A DNA stretch of 64,000 bases from Spirochaeta thermophila DSM 6192 (GCF_000147075.1 NC_014484.1:558001-622000); one strand, 5' to 3'; positions 7,576 to 17,715 are shown, counted from the first letter of the stretch. A program made the numbers and translations. Notes: generated by a model from the sequence alone, not told the origin.

Positions 7576-8550
7576 TCACAGAGATTCTCTCAGAAATGCG
7601 AGCTTCCTGTAAAGGTGGTGTTGCTGGCCGCCCTCGTGATCGTTGTAGGTGTACACCTCGATCTTCTTGGGACCTGCGTAACGGTTGTAGGCGGCGAAGA
7701 CCGTACTCGGTGGACAGATGGTGTCCATGAGGGCCACCGAGAAGTAGGCACGGGCCCTGGCGTGCGAGGCAAAGTGTATCCCATCGAAGTAGGAGAGGGT
7801 GGTGAGAACCTGCTCCTCGCGGTGGCGGTGCACCTTGAGGAAGTCCCTGATCTCGGAGTAAGGCTCCCGGTCGGTGATCGTGACGGCACGACGGTAGTGG
7901 CAGAGGAAGGGTACGTCGGGGAGGCAGAGGGCCACGCGTCGGGAGAGCCCGGCCGCGGCGAGGGCGAGGCCTCCGCCCTGGCTTCCCCCCGTGACGGCGA
8001 TTCTGTCCGGGTCGACCTCCTCGAGGCGGGCGGCCGCCTCCACTGCACACACGGCGTCGGTCATGAGCCTGCGGTAGTAGTAGGTCTCCCGCGAGAGGAT
8101 CCCCTGGGTCATGAATCCCGGGCGGGAGGGATTGCTACCCTCATCGGGAAGATCGGGTGTGTCCCCATGGATCCAGCTGCTCCCCTGTCCCCGGGTGTCC
8201 ATCACCAGGTAGGCGTACCCGGCGGAGGGAAAGGTGAGCCAGTGGTAGGGATACCCCCTTCCTCCGCCGTAGCCTATGTACTCCACCACGCAGGGGAGCC
8301 TCTTCCCCGCATCCCTGGGGAGGATGTACCAGGCCCTCACCGGCTGTCCCCCGTACCCCGAGAAGGCAAGGTCGAAGACGCGGAAGACCTGGAGGTGGAA
8401 GTCCGGTCGCTCCTCCAGGGAGAGGATCTTCCCGCCCTCGGGGGCCTTTTCCTCGAGGGTGGACTCCCAGAAGGCGAGGAAGTCCTCTGGTGCCTCTTCT
8501 CCTGGATCATAGGTGAGGAGCTGTTCGAGCGGAAGGTCGTAGAACGCCAT
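7576..8550 (-). CDS. CE7 acetyl xylan esterase / cephalosporin-C deacetylase
   Basis: This 324-residue alpha/beta hydrolase has the length and motifs of carbohydrate esterase family 7, such as the Thermotoga acetyl esterase TM0077. The nucleophile is Ser190 in GGSQGG, the acid is Asp276 in MDTICPP and the histidine is His305 in NDHEGG. RGQGSS (120-125) is the family oxyanion region. No signal peptide is seen, so it probably deacetylates imported acetylated xylo-oligosaccharides in the cytosol. AGGAGGC lies just before the ATG. It is followed closely by arsC on the same strand and may be co-transcribed with it. Confidence 0.93.
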   Translation of the reverse strand: MAFYDLPLEQLLTYDPGEEAPEDFLAFWESTLEEKAPEGGKILSLEERPDFHLQVFRVFDLAFSGYGGQPVRAWYILPRDAGKRLPCVVEYIGYGGGRGYPYHWLTFPSAGYAYLVMDTRGQGSSWIHGDTPDLPDEGSNPSRPGFMTQGILSRETYYYRRLMTDAVCAVEAAARLEEVDPDRIAVTGGSQGGGLALAAAGLSRRVALCLPDVPFLCHYRRAVTITDREPYSEIRDFLKVHRHREEQVLTTLSYFDGIHFASHARARAYFSVALMDTICPPSTVFAAYNRYAGPKKIEVYTYNDHEGGQQHHLYRKLAFLRESL

Positions 8551-8654
8551 AGCGCCTCCTTAGCTGGTGCATCTAGGAGAAGGATACCGCGTGAGGAGGA
8601 TTCTGTGTAGCGAGGGACCACGATCCCCGAGGCTCTCTGTTTCCACGGGAGGCA

Positions 8655-8677
8655 AGAAAAAGCCCCCTTTCGGGGGC
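8655..8677 (-). terminator. Terminator of the CAU tRNA transcript
   Basis: On the minus strand GCCCCC, a GAAA tetraloop and GGGGGC are followed by TTTTTC. It lies 16 bases beyond the tRNA 3' end, so the tRNA is probably a single-gene transcript. Confidence 0.85.
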
Positions 8678-8692
8678 CACGTGGGGAAGGGA

Positions 8693-8766
8693 TGGGCCCA
8701 GCAGGACTTGAACCTGCGACCCGCTGATTATGAGTCAGCTGCTCTAACCAACTGAGCTATAGGCCC
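8693..8766 (-). tRNA. tRNA with CAU anticodon (Met elongator or Ile2)
   Basis: The 74-base sequence folds into a complete cloverleaf. It has acceptor GGGCCTA/TGGGCCC, D arm GCTC...GAGC, anticodon stem GCTGA/TCAGC around loop CTCATAA, and T arm GCAGG/CCTGC with loop TTCAAGT. The discriminator is A and CCA is not encoded. A CAU anticodon is shared by elongator tRNA-Met and by the tRNA-Ile whose C34 becomes lysidine. The T arm resembles Ile2, but sequence alone does not settle the identity. It lacks initiator features. Confidence 0.93.
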
Positions 8767-8777
8767 GGAGCATGTAA

Positions 8778-8807
8778 AAGATGTGCGTAAAATCCCCTCT
8801 TTGTCAA
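8778..8807 (-). promoter_or_regulatory. Promoter of the CAU tRNA
   Basis: Minus-strand TTGACA (8807-8802) is followed after 18 bases by CATCTT (8783-8778), and then by ATGCTCC near the start site. The promoter of tRNA-Thr at 17761 shares TTGACAAAGA, TTTT, ATCTT and ATGCTCC with it. GC-rich discriminators are typical of growth-rate-controlled stable RNA promoters. Confidence 0.65.
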
Positions 8808-8822
8808 GACCGAGAGAAGACG

Positions 8823-8868
8823 TTGACAGCTATGGTGAATCGTACTATCTTTATCAAAAAGATAAAGA
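8823..8868 (+). promoter_or_regulatory. Promoter and overlapping operator of the flavo-diiron gene
   Basis: TTGACA (8823-8828), a 17-base gap and TATCTT (8846-8851) form a near-consensus promoter. A perfect 8-bp inverted repeat, TCTTTATC (8848-8855) and GATAAAGA (8861-8868) around AAAAA, covers the -10 and the start site. That placement suits a repressor. The regulator is not identified. Confidence 0.7.
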
Positions 8869-8882
8869 ATAAGGAGCCTGTC

Positions 8883-10118
8883 ATGAATGCCACCGAACTC
8901 TTCCCGGGAATCTGGCACCTCGGTGCCAACATATCCAAGGACAACCTCTTCGAGGGTATGTGGCCCATCCCCCATGGGGTCTCCCTCAACTCCTACCTCG
9001 TGGAGGGCAAGGACATCGCGCTCATCGATCTGGTGAGGGACTGGGAGGATGCCCCCGGTGAGATAGAGAAGCAGCTCGGCCAGCTGGGGGTGGATATCCA
9101 GAGGATCAGGTACCTGGTGCTCAACCACCTCGAGCCCGATCACACCGGATGGGTGCCCGGGTTCAAGCAGCGGAACCCGGGTGTGGAGATCGTGACCACC
9201 AAGAAGGGGGCGGAACTCGTCGATACCTTCTACCATATCACCGACAACGTGCGGGTGGTGAAGACCGGCGACTCGATCGACCTCGGAGGCGGCAAGGTCC
9301 TCCGGTTCTACGAGATCCCCAACGTCCACTGGCCCGAGACCATGGCCACCTATGAGGTTTCGAGCAAGGCCCTCTTCCCCTGCGATGCCTTCGGCTCGTT
9401 CGGGAAGATAGGCGATCGGATCTTCGACGATCAGCTCTCCGAGGAGGAACACGCCTTCTACGAGTTCGAGAGCCTCAGGTACTACGCCAATATCGTGGCG
9501 AGCTTCTCACCCTTCGTGGAGCGGGCGATCAAGGCCCTGGAAGGCCTCGAGATCTCGGCGATCTGTCCCTCGCACGGGATCATCTGGCGGCGCCACCCGG
9601 AGCGGATCGTGGAGCGGTATGCCCGCTATGCCTCGTACTACAAGGGTCCCGCCGAGCCCGAGGTGACGCTCATTTGGGGCTCCATGTACGACAACACCGC
9701 GGCGGCCACGGATGCGGTGCGTGAGGCCCTCCTCGAGAGCGGGATCACCTTCCACGAGTATCGGGTGCCGGAGCAGGACTTCTCCCACATCCTCGCCCAC
9801 GCGTGGAAGTCCCAGGGCCTCATCCTGGGGATGCCCACCTACGAGTACCACATGTTCCCGCCTATGGCCCACACCATCGACATCCTCGGCAGGAAGCACG
9901 TACGGGGCAGGACGGTCTTCTGGTACGGTTCGTTCGGATGGTCGGGCGGGGCCGAGCGCGAGTTCAACGAGCTCGCAGAGCGGCACAAGCTCGGCTGGGA
10001 GGTGGTGGGCAAGGCCGACTTCCGGGGTAATCCCACCGCCGAGGACCTCTCCCGCCTCAAGCGCGAGGTGGCCGCCTTCGTGGAGAAGGTGCGCGAGCGG
10101 GCGCGCACGTCGGCCTAG
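8883..10118 (+). CDS. Flavo-diiron protein (A-type flavoprotein, FprA-like)
   Basis: Flavo-diiron proteins reduce oxygen to water and/or nitric oxide to nitrous oxide in the cytosol. The 411-residue protein has an N-terminal beta-lactamase-like diiron domain and a flavodoxin domain (about 255-400) with a GMPTYEYHMFP loop near 320. Metal ligands are visible as His82-x-Glu84-x-Asp86-His87, His149, Asp168 and His231. It has no C-terminal rubredoxin or flavin reductase extension, so it is class A and needs a separate donor such as the rubredoxin at 6883. AAGGAG precedes the ATG at 8883. An in-frame upstream extension would cross the promoter and is rejected. Confidence 0.95.
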   Translation: MNATELFPGIWHLGANISKDNLFEGMWPIPHGVSLNSYLVEGKDIALIDLVRDWEDAPGEIEKQLGQLGVDIQRIRYLVLNHLEPDHTGWVPGFKQRNPGVEIVTTKKGAELVDTFYHITDNVRVVKTGDSIDLGGGKVLRFYEIPNVHWPETMATYEVSSKALFPCDAFGSFGKIGDRIFDDQLSEEEHAFYEFESLRYYANIVASFSPFVERAIKALEGLEISAICPSHGIIWRRHPERIVERYARYASYYKGPAEPEVTLIWGSMYDNTAAATDAVREALLESGITFHEYRVPEQDFSHILAHAWKSQGLILGMPTYEYHMFPPMAHTIDILGRKHVRGRTVFWYGSFGWSGGAEREFNELAERHKLGWEVVGKADFRGNPTAEDLSRLKREVAAFVEKVRERARTSA

Positions 10119-10136
10119 AGAAGGGATGATGCGGAT

Positions 10137-10165
10137 GCGGCGGCCGTGGAGGCCGCCGCTTTTTT
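10137..10165 (+). terminator. Terminator after the flavo-diiron gene
   Basis: GCGGCGGCC (10137-10145), loop GTGGA and GGCCGCCGC (10151-10159) are followed by six T residues. This strong intrinsic terminator lies 18 bases after the stop codon and faces the convergent asnS gene. Confidence 0.92.
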
Positions 10166-10209
10166 ACCGGAAGAGGCCCGAAGAAGGGGGTGCGGCGGGG
10201 GGTCGAGGC

Positions 10210-11583
10210 TCAGAAGGCCGCGTTTCCCGGCGTGCGGGGGAAGGGGATGACGTCGCGGATGTTCTGCATACCGCTCACGTACTGCACCAGCCGGTCGAAT
10301 CCGAGCCCGAAGCCCGCGTGCGGGGCTCCGCCGTACCGCCTGAGGTCGAGGTACCACTGGTAGGCCTCGATGCGCATCCCGAGCTCCTGCATGCGCGCGA
10401 GGAGCCGCTCGTAGTCGTCCTCCCTCTGGCTTCCGCCGATGATCTCGCCCAGCCTGGGCACGAGCACGTCCATGGCCCGCACCGTCCTGCCGTCGGGGTT
10501 CTGTTTCATGTAGAAGGCCTTGATCTCCTTCGGATAGTCGGTGACGATCACAGGCCCCTTCACCAGTTCCTCGGTGAGGTAGCGCTCGTGTTCGGTCTGG
10601 AGGTCCATGCCCCACTCCGGCGGGAAGGTGAAGGAGACCGGTGCCTTCCTGAGGTGTTCGACGGCCTCGGTGTAGGTCATGTGGGTGAAGGGGGTGTTCA
10701 CCACGGCCTCGAGCTGGTCCGTGATACCCGGTGCGATCCACTGTTCGAAGAAGGCCATCTCCTCGGGGTGGCGCTCCAGCACGGCCTTGAGGAGGTGGGT
10801 GATGAACTCCTGCGCGAGGTGCATGTCTCCCTCGAGGTCGCAGAAGGCCATCTCGGGTTCCACCATCCAGAACTCGGCGAGGTGGCGGGGGGTGTGGGAG
10901 TTCTCGGCCCTGAAGGTGGGGCCGAAGGTGTAGACGTTCACGAAGGCGAGGGCGTAGGCCTCTGCCTCGAGCTGGCCGCTCACCGTGAGGAAGGCCGGGG
11001 CGCCGAAGAAGTCCTCGGTCGGGTCGTAAGGCGCATCCGGGGGGAGGGTGGTCACCCGGAAGAGGGCGCCCGCTCCCTCGGCGTCGCCGGTGGTGATGAT
11101 GGGGGTGTGGACGTAGAGGAACCCACGTTCCTGGAAGAAGCGGTGGATCTCCCACGCGAGGGTGTTGCGTACGCGCATCACCGCCCCTATGGTGTTGGTG
11201 CGGGGGCGCAGGTGGGCGATCTCCCTGAGGAACTCGAAGCTGTGGCGCTTCTTCTGGAGGGGGTAGTCCTCGGGCGCAGGGCCGAGCACGGTGAGCGCCT
11301 CTGCGTGTACCTCGACCGGCTGCTTGGTCCCGGGCGAGGGCCGGAGGGTGCCTTCCACCTTTACCGCTGCGCCGGTCCGTAGCTCCTTCAGCACCGAGGC
11401 GAGGTCCGGTCGTTGGGTGTCCACCACCACCTGGAGGGGAGCGGTGGTGGATCCGTCGGAGAGATGGAGGAAGGCCACCTGCTTCGACTCGCGCACCGAG
11501 CGGATCCAGCCGTAGACCTCGAGCCGTTGGCCTTCCGGAGGGAGGCGAAAGAGATCCCGTATCCTCTGTCGTACGATGTCCAT
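10210..11583 (-). CDS. asnS: Asparaginyl-tRNA synthetase
   Basis: This class IIb enzyme charges tRNA-Asn with asparagine in the cytosol. The 457 residues show an N-terminal OB-fold anticodon-binding domain (about 15-105) and the catalytic core. Motif 2 reads [21 protein letters not shown], and motif 3 lies in the C-terminal [12 protein letters not shown]. The block [20 protein letters not shown] is characteristic of AsnRS rather than AspRS. The ATG at 11583 gives the standard length, and no clear ribosome site precedes it. An upstream in-frame extension has no family similarity. Confidence 0.95.
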   Translation of the reverse strand: MDIVRQRIRDLFRLPPEGQRLEVYGWIRSVRESKQVAFLHLSDGSTTAPLQVVVDTQRPDLASVLKELRTGAAVKVEGTLRPSPGTKQPVEVHAEALTVLGPAPEDYPLQKKRHSFEFLREIAHLRPRTNTIGAVMRVRNTLAWEIHRFFQERGFLYVHTPIITTGDAEGAGALFRVTTLPPDAPYDPTEDFFGAPAFLTVSGQLEAEAYALAFVNVYTFGPTFRAENSHTPRHLAEFWMVEPEMAFCDLEGDMHLAQEFITHLLKAVLERHPEEMAFFEQWIAPGITDQLEAVVNTPFTHMTYTEAVEHLRKAPVSFTFPPEWGMDLQTEHERYLTEELVKGPVIVTDYPKEIKAFYMKQNPDGRTVRAMDVLVPRLGEIIGGSQREDDYERLLARMQELGMRIEAYQWYLDLRRYGGAPHAGFGLGFDRLVQYVSGMQNIRDVIPFPRTPGNAAF

Positions 11584-11674
11584 GGGTGAGTGATACCACA
11601 AACGGGCCGGGAAGGGGAGGGGGGATGAGGGCGTCCTTTGATGATCTTTTTTCTCATAATTCCTTTTGTATCGA

Positions 11675-11703
11675 TTGACGTTTCCGTGCGTTACGGGTAC
11701 GTT
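11675..11703 (+). promoter_or_regulatory. Possible promoter of the binding-protein gene
   Basis: TTGACG (11675-11680), a 17-base gap and TACGTT (11698-11703). The -35 is good and the -10 is weak. The start codon lies 18 bases further on. Confidence 0.4.
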
Positions 11704-11720
11704 TTGAGGGGAGGTGTGTG

Positions 11721-12674
11721 ATGTGGAGACGAGGTGCCCTGGTCGTACTCGTAGGTGTCCTCGCTGCAGGGCTGCTTCCTGCGGGTGGGGCATCTGAACA
11801 TGAGGCGGTACCAGATGAGGTGCGCCTCACCCTTTTCCTGGGGCCGACCGCCTTGGGATTCATCCCCCTCCTTGAAGCAGGGGAGGTGGCGGGGGTGCCG
11901 CTCTCCTACGAGCTCGTGCCCCAGCCGGATGTGGCGGTCTCCCGCATACTCGCAGGCGAGACGGACGTGGCGGCGCTCCCGGTGAACCTCGCGGCGCGCC
12001 TCTACAACGGGGGAGCCGACTACCGCATGGCGGCGATGTACCTGTGGGGCCTCCTCTACCTGGTGGCGCCTGAGCCGGTCACCCTCGAGGGGCTCGCCGG
12101 CAGGCGGGTCTACGTGCCGGGTAAGGGAGCGACGCCCGATCTTGTGTTTCGGTTTCTGCTCGAGAAGCGGGGGGTAGAGGGGGTGGAGCTCGACTACAGC
12201 CTGCCACCTGCAGGGCTCGCCCAGGCAGTGGCGGCCGGCAAGGTGGACTATGCCCTCCTCCCCGAGCCGTTCGTGAGCAGGGTGCTCGCCCTGCGGGAGG
12301 ATCTCGTGGTGGCGTTCGATCTCCAGGCCGAGTGGGAGCGCGAGGTGGGAACCCCCCTCACCCAGACGTGCATCGTGGTGAAGGGCGAGTTCCTCCAGGA
12401 GTATCCCGTGTTCTGGAAGGAGGTGCGGCGCGCCATCGAGGAGTCGATCCACCAGGTGGTGGCAGACCCGGATGGGGCGACCTCCTCGCCGGTGGTGGAG
12501 AAGCTCGGACTCACCTCTGAGATTGCCAGGGCGGCGATCCCGCGGTGCAGGCTGAGCTTCGTGCCGGCACGGGAGGCCCGCCAGGCCGTGGAGGCCTACC
12601 TGGGGGTGCTCCTGGAGTACGCGCCCGGCTCGGTGGGTGGGGCGCTTCCCCCGGCGGAGTGGTACGTGGAGTGA
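11721..12674 (+). CDS. NMT1/SsuA-like ABC substrate-binding protein, orphan
   Basis: This 317-residue protein has an N-terminal signal peptide (about residues 1-25, ending near AGGASE). The mature part has the two-lobed periplasmic binding fold of the NMT1/THI5/TauA/SsuA group, with blocks such as VPGKGATPDLVFRFLLEKRG and a KVDYALLPEPF region. Such proteins deliver small organic solutes to ABC permeases. No permease or ATPase gene is adjacent, so the substrate is unknown. Possible ligands include sulfonates, pyrimidine precursors or flavins. The ATG at 11721 follows GGGGAGG at good spacing. Confidence 0.82.
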   Translation: MWRRGALVVLVGVLAAGLLPAGGASEHEAVPDEVRLTLFLGPTALGFIPLLEAGEVAGVPLSYELVPQPDVAVSRILAGETDVAALPVNLAARLYNGGADYRMAAMYLWGLLYLVAPEPVTLEGLAGRRVYVPGKGATPDLVFRFLLEKRGVEGVELDYSLPPAGLAQAVAAGKVDYALLPEPFVSRVLALREDLVVAFDLQAEWEREVGTPLTQTCIVVKGEFLQEYPVFWKEVRRAIEESIHQVVADPDGATSSPVVEKLGLTSEIARAAIPRCRLSFVPAREARQAVEAYLGVLLEYAPGSVGGALPPAEWYVE

Positions 12675-12752
12675 ACCAGGGGCGCCCTGCGCGCCGCCTG
12701 AGATGACGATACGTAGGTTTGGATAGATCATTGAGAGAGGAGTACACACGGT

Positions 12753-14414
<1,662 letters not shown>

Positions 14415-14475
14415 GGGAAAGTCCCCGATAGGATCCCATGCCTCATCGCCTGCATCTGGATGTTCTCTAAAGAAA

Positions 14476-14507
14476 AGAGGCCTCCTCGTCTTTCGAGGAG
14501 GCCTCTT
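14476..14507 (+). terminator. Terminator after gpmI
   Basis: AGAGGCCTCCTCG (14476-14488), loop TCTTT and CGAGGAGGCCTCT (14494-14506) make a 13-bp perfect stem. The T-run after it is weak (TGTCGATTT) and overlaps the next promoter. Confidence 0.75.
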
Positions 14508-14533
14508 GTCGATTTCCAATTGTGTGGTATAAT
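14506..14533 (+). promoter_or_regulatory. Extended -10 promoter of the first paralogous secreted protein
   Basis: TTGTCG (14506-14511), a 16-base gap and TATAAT (14528-14533), with TG at 14525-14526 forming an extended -10. The consensus -10 suggests strong expression. A perfect TAAGGAGGTG ribosome site follows at 14551-14560. Confidence 0.8.
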
Positions 14534-14564
14534 ACGTAAAGGCATCAGGATAAGGAGGTGTGAC

Positions 14565-15683
14565 ATGAAAGGAAACATCATATGGTGTGTGATCGTGTGC
14601 TCGATCGTCTTCCCCTTCTCCCTTGGGGCTTTCGACATCACGGTACATCCTCCGAAGGTTTCGGGGACGCCGGAAGACGGGGCTGTGAACGCTGAGCTCG
14701 AAACCCTCGTGGAGAGTATCGAAGCGGAGTTCGTTTCCGAACTCGAAGATGCCGATATCCAAGCGGTGTCGCTCGTGAAGGGGTTCGCCACGGCGAATGC
14801 CTTCGCCTCCCACGCCGGGAGCATCCGATCGGTGCTCGACTATGGGTTCATGCAGGTGAGCCTCGGCGCATCGTTCGGGTTCCAGAATCCCACAAGTGTG
14901 CCCTTCAATATAGGAAGCCTCTACGAGGCGGCCGAGGAGACGTTCGACGTCCTCGCAGGGGGAGGTATCCAGCTCGGGGCCCAGGTGGGGATCAATCTCT
15001 CGTTTCTCCTTCCTGGGCTGCACGGCGCGATAAGACTGGGGAAGTTCGCGGTCTCCGTACCGCTCGCAGAGAGTGTCTCTCTCGATCATGATCTCACCAT
15101 GGTAGGGCTCGTCTTCTCTTATCCGATACTCAAAGGGGTGGAAACCGCCGGTACAGGATGGTCGGGTGTCTCCATAGGTGCAGGGGCGATATACGAGAGC
15201 CTCTCGAGTGTGTATTCACGGGATTTCAGGTACTACTATGAACCGAGTTCCTTTTCCGGAGACTATGTAACGATAGAAAGTCTGGAAGCGAGACCTTCAG
15301 TGCATCTTGAGATGGAAAGCTCGCAGGTGGTTGTGCCTCTGGAAGTGATCACAGGAGTAAAAGCAGTGTTCATGCACGTCTATGGCGGGTTGGGGATGGA
15401 TCTGGCCTTTGGCTCCTCCGAACTCCGGCTCTCTGCTGATCCCAATTTTGAAGTAAAAGGATACATAGATGCAACGGGAGAGGACCTCTCCTCGTTCGTC
15501 GCTTCAGAGGGCAGCGTGGAGGTGAAGGGTTCGGTGACCACGGCTCCGGTGACCCTCAATCCCAAGCTCATCATGGGCACGGGGTGGTTTTTGGGGCCGG
15601 TGGTACTGGAAACCAGTCTCCTTCTCTACTTCAATGAGGGGAGCGGTTTTTCCGGCGGTATCACGATCGCGACGATGTTCTGA
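14565..15683 (+). CDS. Secreted, probably outer-membrane protein, paralogue A
   Basis: This 372-residue protein begins with a signal peptide (about 1-22). The rest is rich in alternating hydrophobic and polar stretches and Gly/Ser, and the protein ends with Phe, as many outer-membrane beta-barrels do. I do not recognise a named family. It is clearly paralogous to the next gene: shared blocks include FASHxGxxRS, YGFxQV, the FGSS segment and the end GSGFxxGIT. The strong promoter and ribosome site suggest an abundant envelope protein. The DNA around 15200-15500 is less GC-rich than the rest of the gene. Confidence 0.75.
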   Translation: MKGNIIWCVIVCSIVFPFSLGAFDITVHPPKVSGTPEDGAVNAELETLVESIEAEFVSELEDADIQAVSLVKGFATANAFASHAGSIRSVLDYGFMQVSLGASFGFQNPTSVPFNIGSLYEAAEETFDVLAGGGIQLGAQVGINLSFLLPGLHGAIRLGKFAVSVPLAESVSLDHDLTMVGLVFSYPILKGVETAGTGWSGVSIGAGAIYESLSSVYSRDFRYYYEPSSFSGDYVTIESLEARPSVHLEMESSQVVVPLEVITGVKAVFMHVYGGLGMDLAFGSSELRLSADPNFEVKGYIDATGEDLSSFVASEGSVEVKGSVTTAPVTLNPKLIMGTGWFLGPVVLETSLLLYFNEGSGFSGGITIATMF

Positions 15684-15700
15684 TGGACATCCGGGAGAGA

Positions 15701-15728
15701 AACCGCCCTCTCACGAGGGCGGTTTTTT
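15701..15728 (+). terminator. Terminator between the two paralogues
   Basis: AACCGCCCTC (15701-15710), loop TCAC and GAGGGCGGTT (15715-15724) run into six T residues. It separates transcription of the two paralogous genes. Confidence 0.92.
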
Positions 15729-15806
15729 CATGGAAAAAGTGGAAGCGCAGGGGAGGATGGGCTATACTGATAGAACAGAGAAATTTTATTTATTATGGAG
15801 GCATGC

Positions 15807-16979
15807 ATGCGAAGGATACTGGCAATCTGCACGGCTCTGCTCTTTGTGGCGGGAGCAGCCGTGGGGGCAGAGGTGAAGATCACACCGCCGACCGTGGATT
15901 TCGGCTCGAACTCCTCGTATGATCTCATTGACGCCTATGTGAACGGTGTGCTTAAAGCCCTTGCTCAGCAGGCGGAGTCACAACTCAACGAGGAGATCGG
16001 GGCCTTTGAGCAGCCCTCGTTCGTAGAAGGCATGGCGAACGCCGGCATCTTCGCCTCGCATGTGGGCGTGATGCGCTCGCGGTTCGAGTATGGCTTCCTC
16101 CAGGTAGGGGCGGGGATCGCGATAGGGTTCCAGTCACCCACGGCCAATCCCTTCGATGTCGAAGGTATAGGCCAGGCCATGGCTGAAGGAGGGGATGTGT
16201 TCGCTGGTGTGGGGGTTCAGGCGGGCGGGCAGGTGGGCCTTAACGCCTCGTTCCTCAAGGAGGGGCTCTTTCTCGGGCTGCGCTTCGGCCGCATGGACCT
16301 CACCTCCCTCGCCGAGAGCATGGGGGACGCCCTCCCCGAGGGGCTCTCGGGCTCTCTCTCGGTGGTAGGTGTGCTCGCCAGCTATCAGCTCGTGAAGCCG
16401 GTAGATCTGATGCTCATCCGATGGAGGGGCGTGAACATCGGCTCAGGCCTTGTGTACCAGGGCCTTGAGGTGAGGTACAAGGCCGATGTGGACCCCGTGT
16501 CGTATGAACAAGAGATAAATAAAGACATCGATAATGGGGGTTACCTCGAGACAGGCACCGTGACCCTCACCGCTGTCCCGACAGTGGAGGTGGGGGTTCA
16601 GACCGGTACCGTGGCCATCCCGTTGGAGGTGTCCACCGGGATGAGGGTGCTCATCCTCAATGTGAGCGGTGGGCTCGGGGCCGATCTCGCCTTCGGCTCG
16701 AGCAAGCTCCTCTTCGATGCGGATGCACGCATAGAGGCGTCCGGCTCCATTACCCATGGAGAGACGGGAACGAAGCTATATATCAATAATGGAACTATCA
16801 CCCCCGGGTCCGCAGTCCTGGATGCGGGCACGGAGGGAGGCCCCACGTTCCTCAACCCCAAGGTCTTCGCGAGTGTAGGGCTGCTCCTGGGGCCGATATC
16901 CCTCGAGATACCTTTCACCTACTACATCAACGAGGGTTCCGGGTTCAATGCAGGGATCACGCTCGGCCTCACGTTCTAA
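15807..16979 (+). CDS. Secreted, probably outer-membrane protein, paralogue B
   Basis: This 390-residue protein has a signal peptide (MRRILAICTALLFVAGAAVGA, 1-21) and resembles the preceding protein along its whole length. Shared parts are the NAGIFASHVG region, the YGFLQVGAG region, the GGLGADLAFGSS block, and the C-terminal INEGSGFNAGIT ending in Phe. It is probably a beta-barrel or barrel-associated envelope protein of unknown function. The ATG at 15807 follows GGAGG with a 5-base gap and gives a normal signal peptide; the ATG at 15795 would overlap that site. TATACT at 15763 is a possible -10. Confidence 0.75.
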   Translation: MRRILAICTALLFVAGAAVGAEVKITPPTVDFGSNSSYDLIDAYVNGVLKALAQQAESQLNEEIGAFEQPSFVEGMANAGIFASHVGVMRSRFEYGFLQVGAGIAIGFQSPTANPFDVEGIGQAMAEGGDVFAGVGVQAGGQVGLNASFLKEGLFLGLRFGRMDLTSLAESMGDALPEGLSGSLSVVGVLASYQLVKPVDLMLIRWRGVNIGSGLVYQGLEVRYKADVDPVSYEQEINKDIDNGGYLETGTVTLTAVPTVEVGVQTGTVAIPLEVSTGMRVLILNVSGGLGADLAFGSSKLLFDADARIEASGSITHGETGTKLYINNGTITPGSAVLDAGTEGGPTFLNPKVFASVGLLLGPISLEIPFTYYINEGSGFNAGITLGLTF

Positions 16980-17001
16980 TAGAGAGGGGGAGGCACAGCC
17001 C

Positions 17002-17025
17002 AGGCGCCCTCCGGGGCGCCTCTTT
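17002..17025 (+). terminator. Terminator after paralogue B
   Basis: AGGCGCCC (17002-17009), loop TCCG and GGGCGCCT (17014-17021) are followed by CTTTC. It lies between convergent genes, just before the end of pgl. Confidence 0.8.
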
Positions 17026-17028
17026 CTG

Positions 17029-17715
17029 TTATCCGAGATCCGTGGCCACGGCGAGCCGGTCCACCTCGAAGGCGAGCTTCGCAGGGCAGTCGGCGAGGGG
17101 GAGCTCCGGGTCGAGGAAGCGGCGGTAGGCCTCTCGCTTCCCCTCCCCCATGAAGAGGAGGAGGCAGGCCTCCGAGCTCTCGAGGAGGGTCTTGCTCGCA
17201 CTTATCCTCCGGGGTGGGGGTTTGGGCGCCTCCTCCACCCGTATGTAGAAGGGGCTGTCGTCCCAGATGGAAGGATGCCGCGGAAAGAGCGAGGCCACGT
17301 GCCCGTCCTCCCCTGCTCCAAGCACCACCAGGTGGAAGGCCTCCCGGTAGCCTCTGAGGGCGCGCTCGTAGGCCTCGAGCCCCCAGTCCTCCGCCTCCCC
17401 GCGGTACTCGTAGGGGTGCACCTGGTCCCGGGTGATCCACCGCTTCTCCACGAGGGGCCTGAAGAAGACCCGCTCGAGGAGGGCATCGTTCCTCTCCGGG
17501 CTTCCCGGGGGCACGCACCGCTCGTCCACCAGGAAGAAGACGCACCGGTCCCACGGGAGGTCGTCCCTCTCTCTCAAGGCCTCGAGCACGGGTACCACCG
17601 ACCGCCCGCCGGGAAGCCCCACCACGAGGTGCGGCTCATCCCTGTAGAGGCCGAGCACCCCGGCGATCCACTCCACCGCCGGCGCCACCCCTGTCCGAAG
17701 GTCGAGGCGTTCCAT
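17029..17715 (-). CDS. pgl: 6-phosphogluconolactonase
   Basis: This enzyme hydrolyses 6-phosphogluconolactone in the oxidative pentose phosphate pathway. The 228 residues match the DevB/NagB-fold family. They show the phosphate loop VVGLPGGRSVVPVLEAL (31-47), FFLVDERCVPPGSPERN near 60-76 and the signature VVLGAGEDGHVASLFP near 129-144. The gene stands alone and is divergent from tRNA-Thr; glucose-6-phosphate dehydrogenase is not in the window. Confidence 0.93.
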   Translation of the reverse strand: MERLDLRTGVAPAVEWIAGVLGLYRDEPHLVVGLPGGRSVVPVLEALRERDDLPWDRCVFFLVDERCVPPGSPERNDALLERVFFRPLVEKRWITRDQVHPYEYRGEAEDWGLEAYERALRGYREAFHLVVLGAGEDGHVASLFPRHPSIWDDSPFYIRVEEAPKPPPRRISASKTLLESSEACLLLFMGEGKREAYRRFLDPELPLADCPAKLAFEVDRLAVATDLG

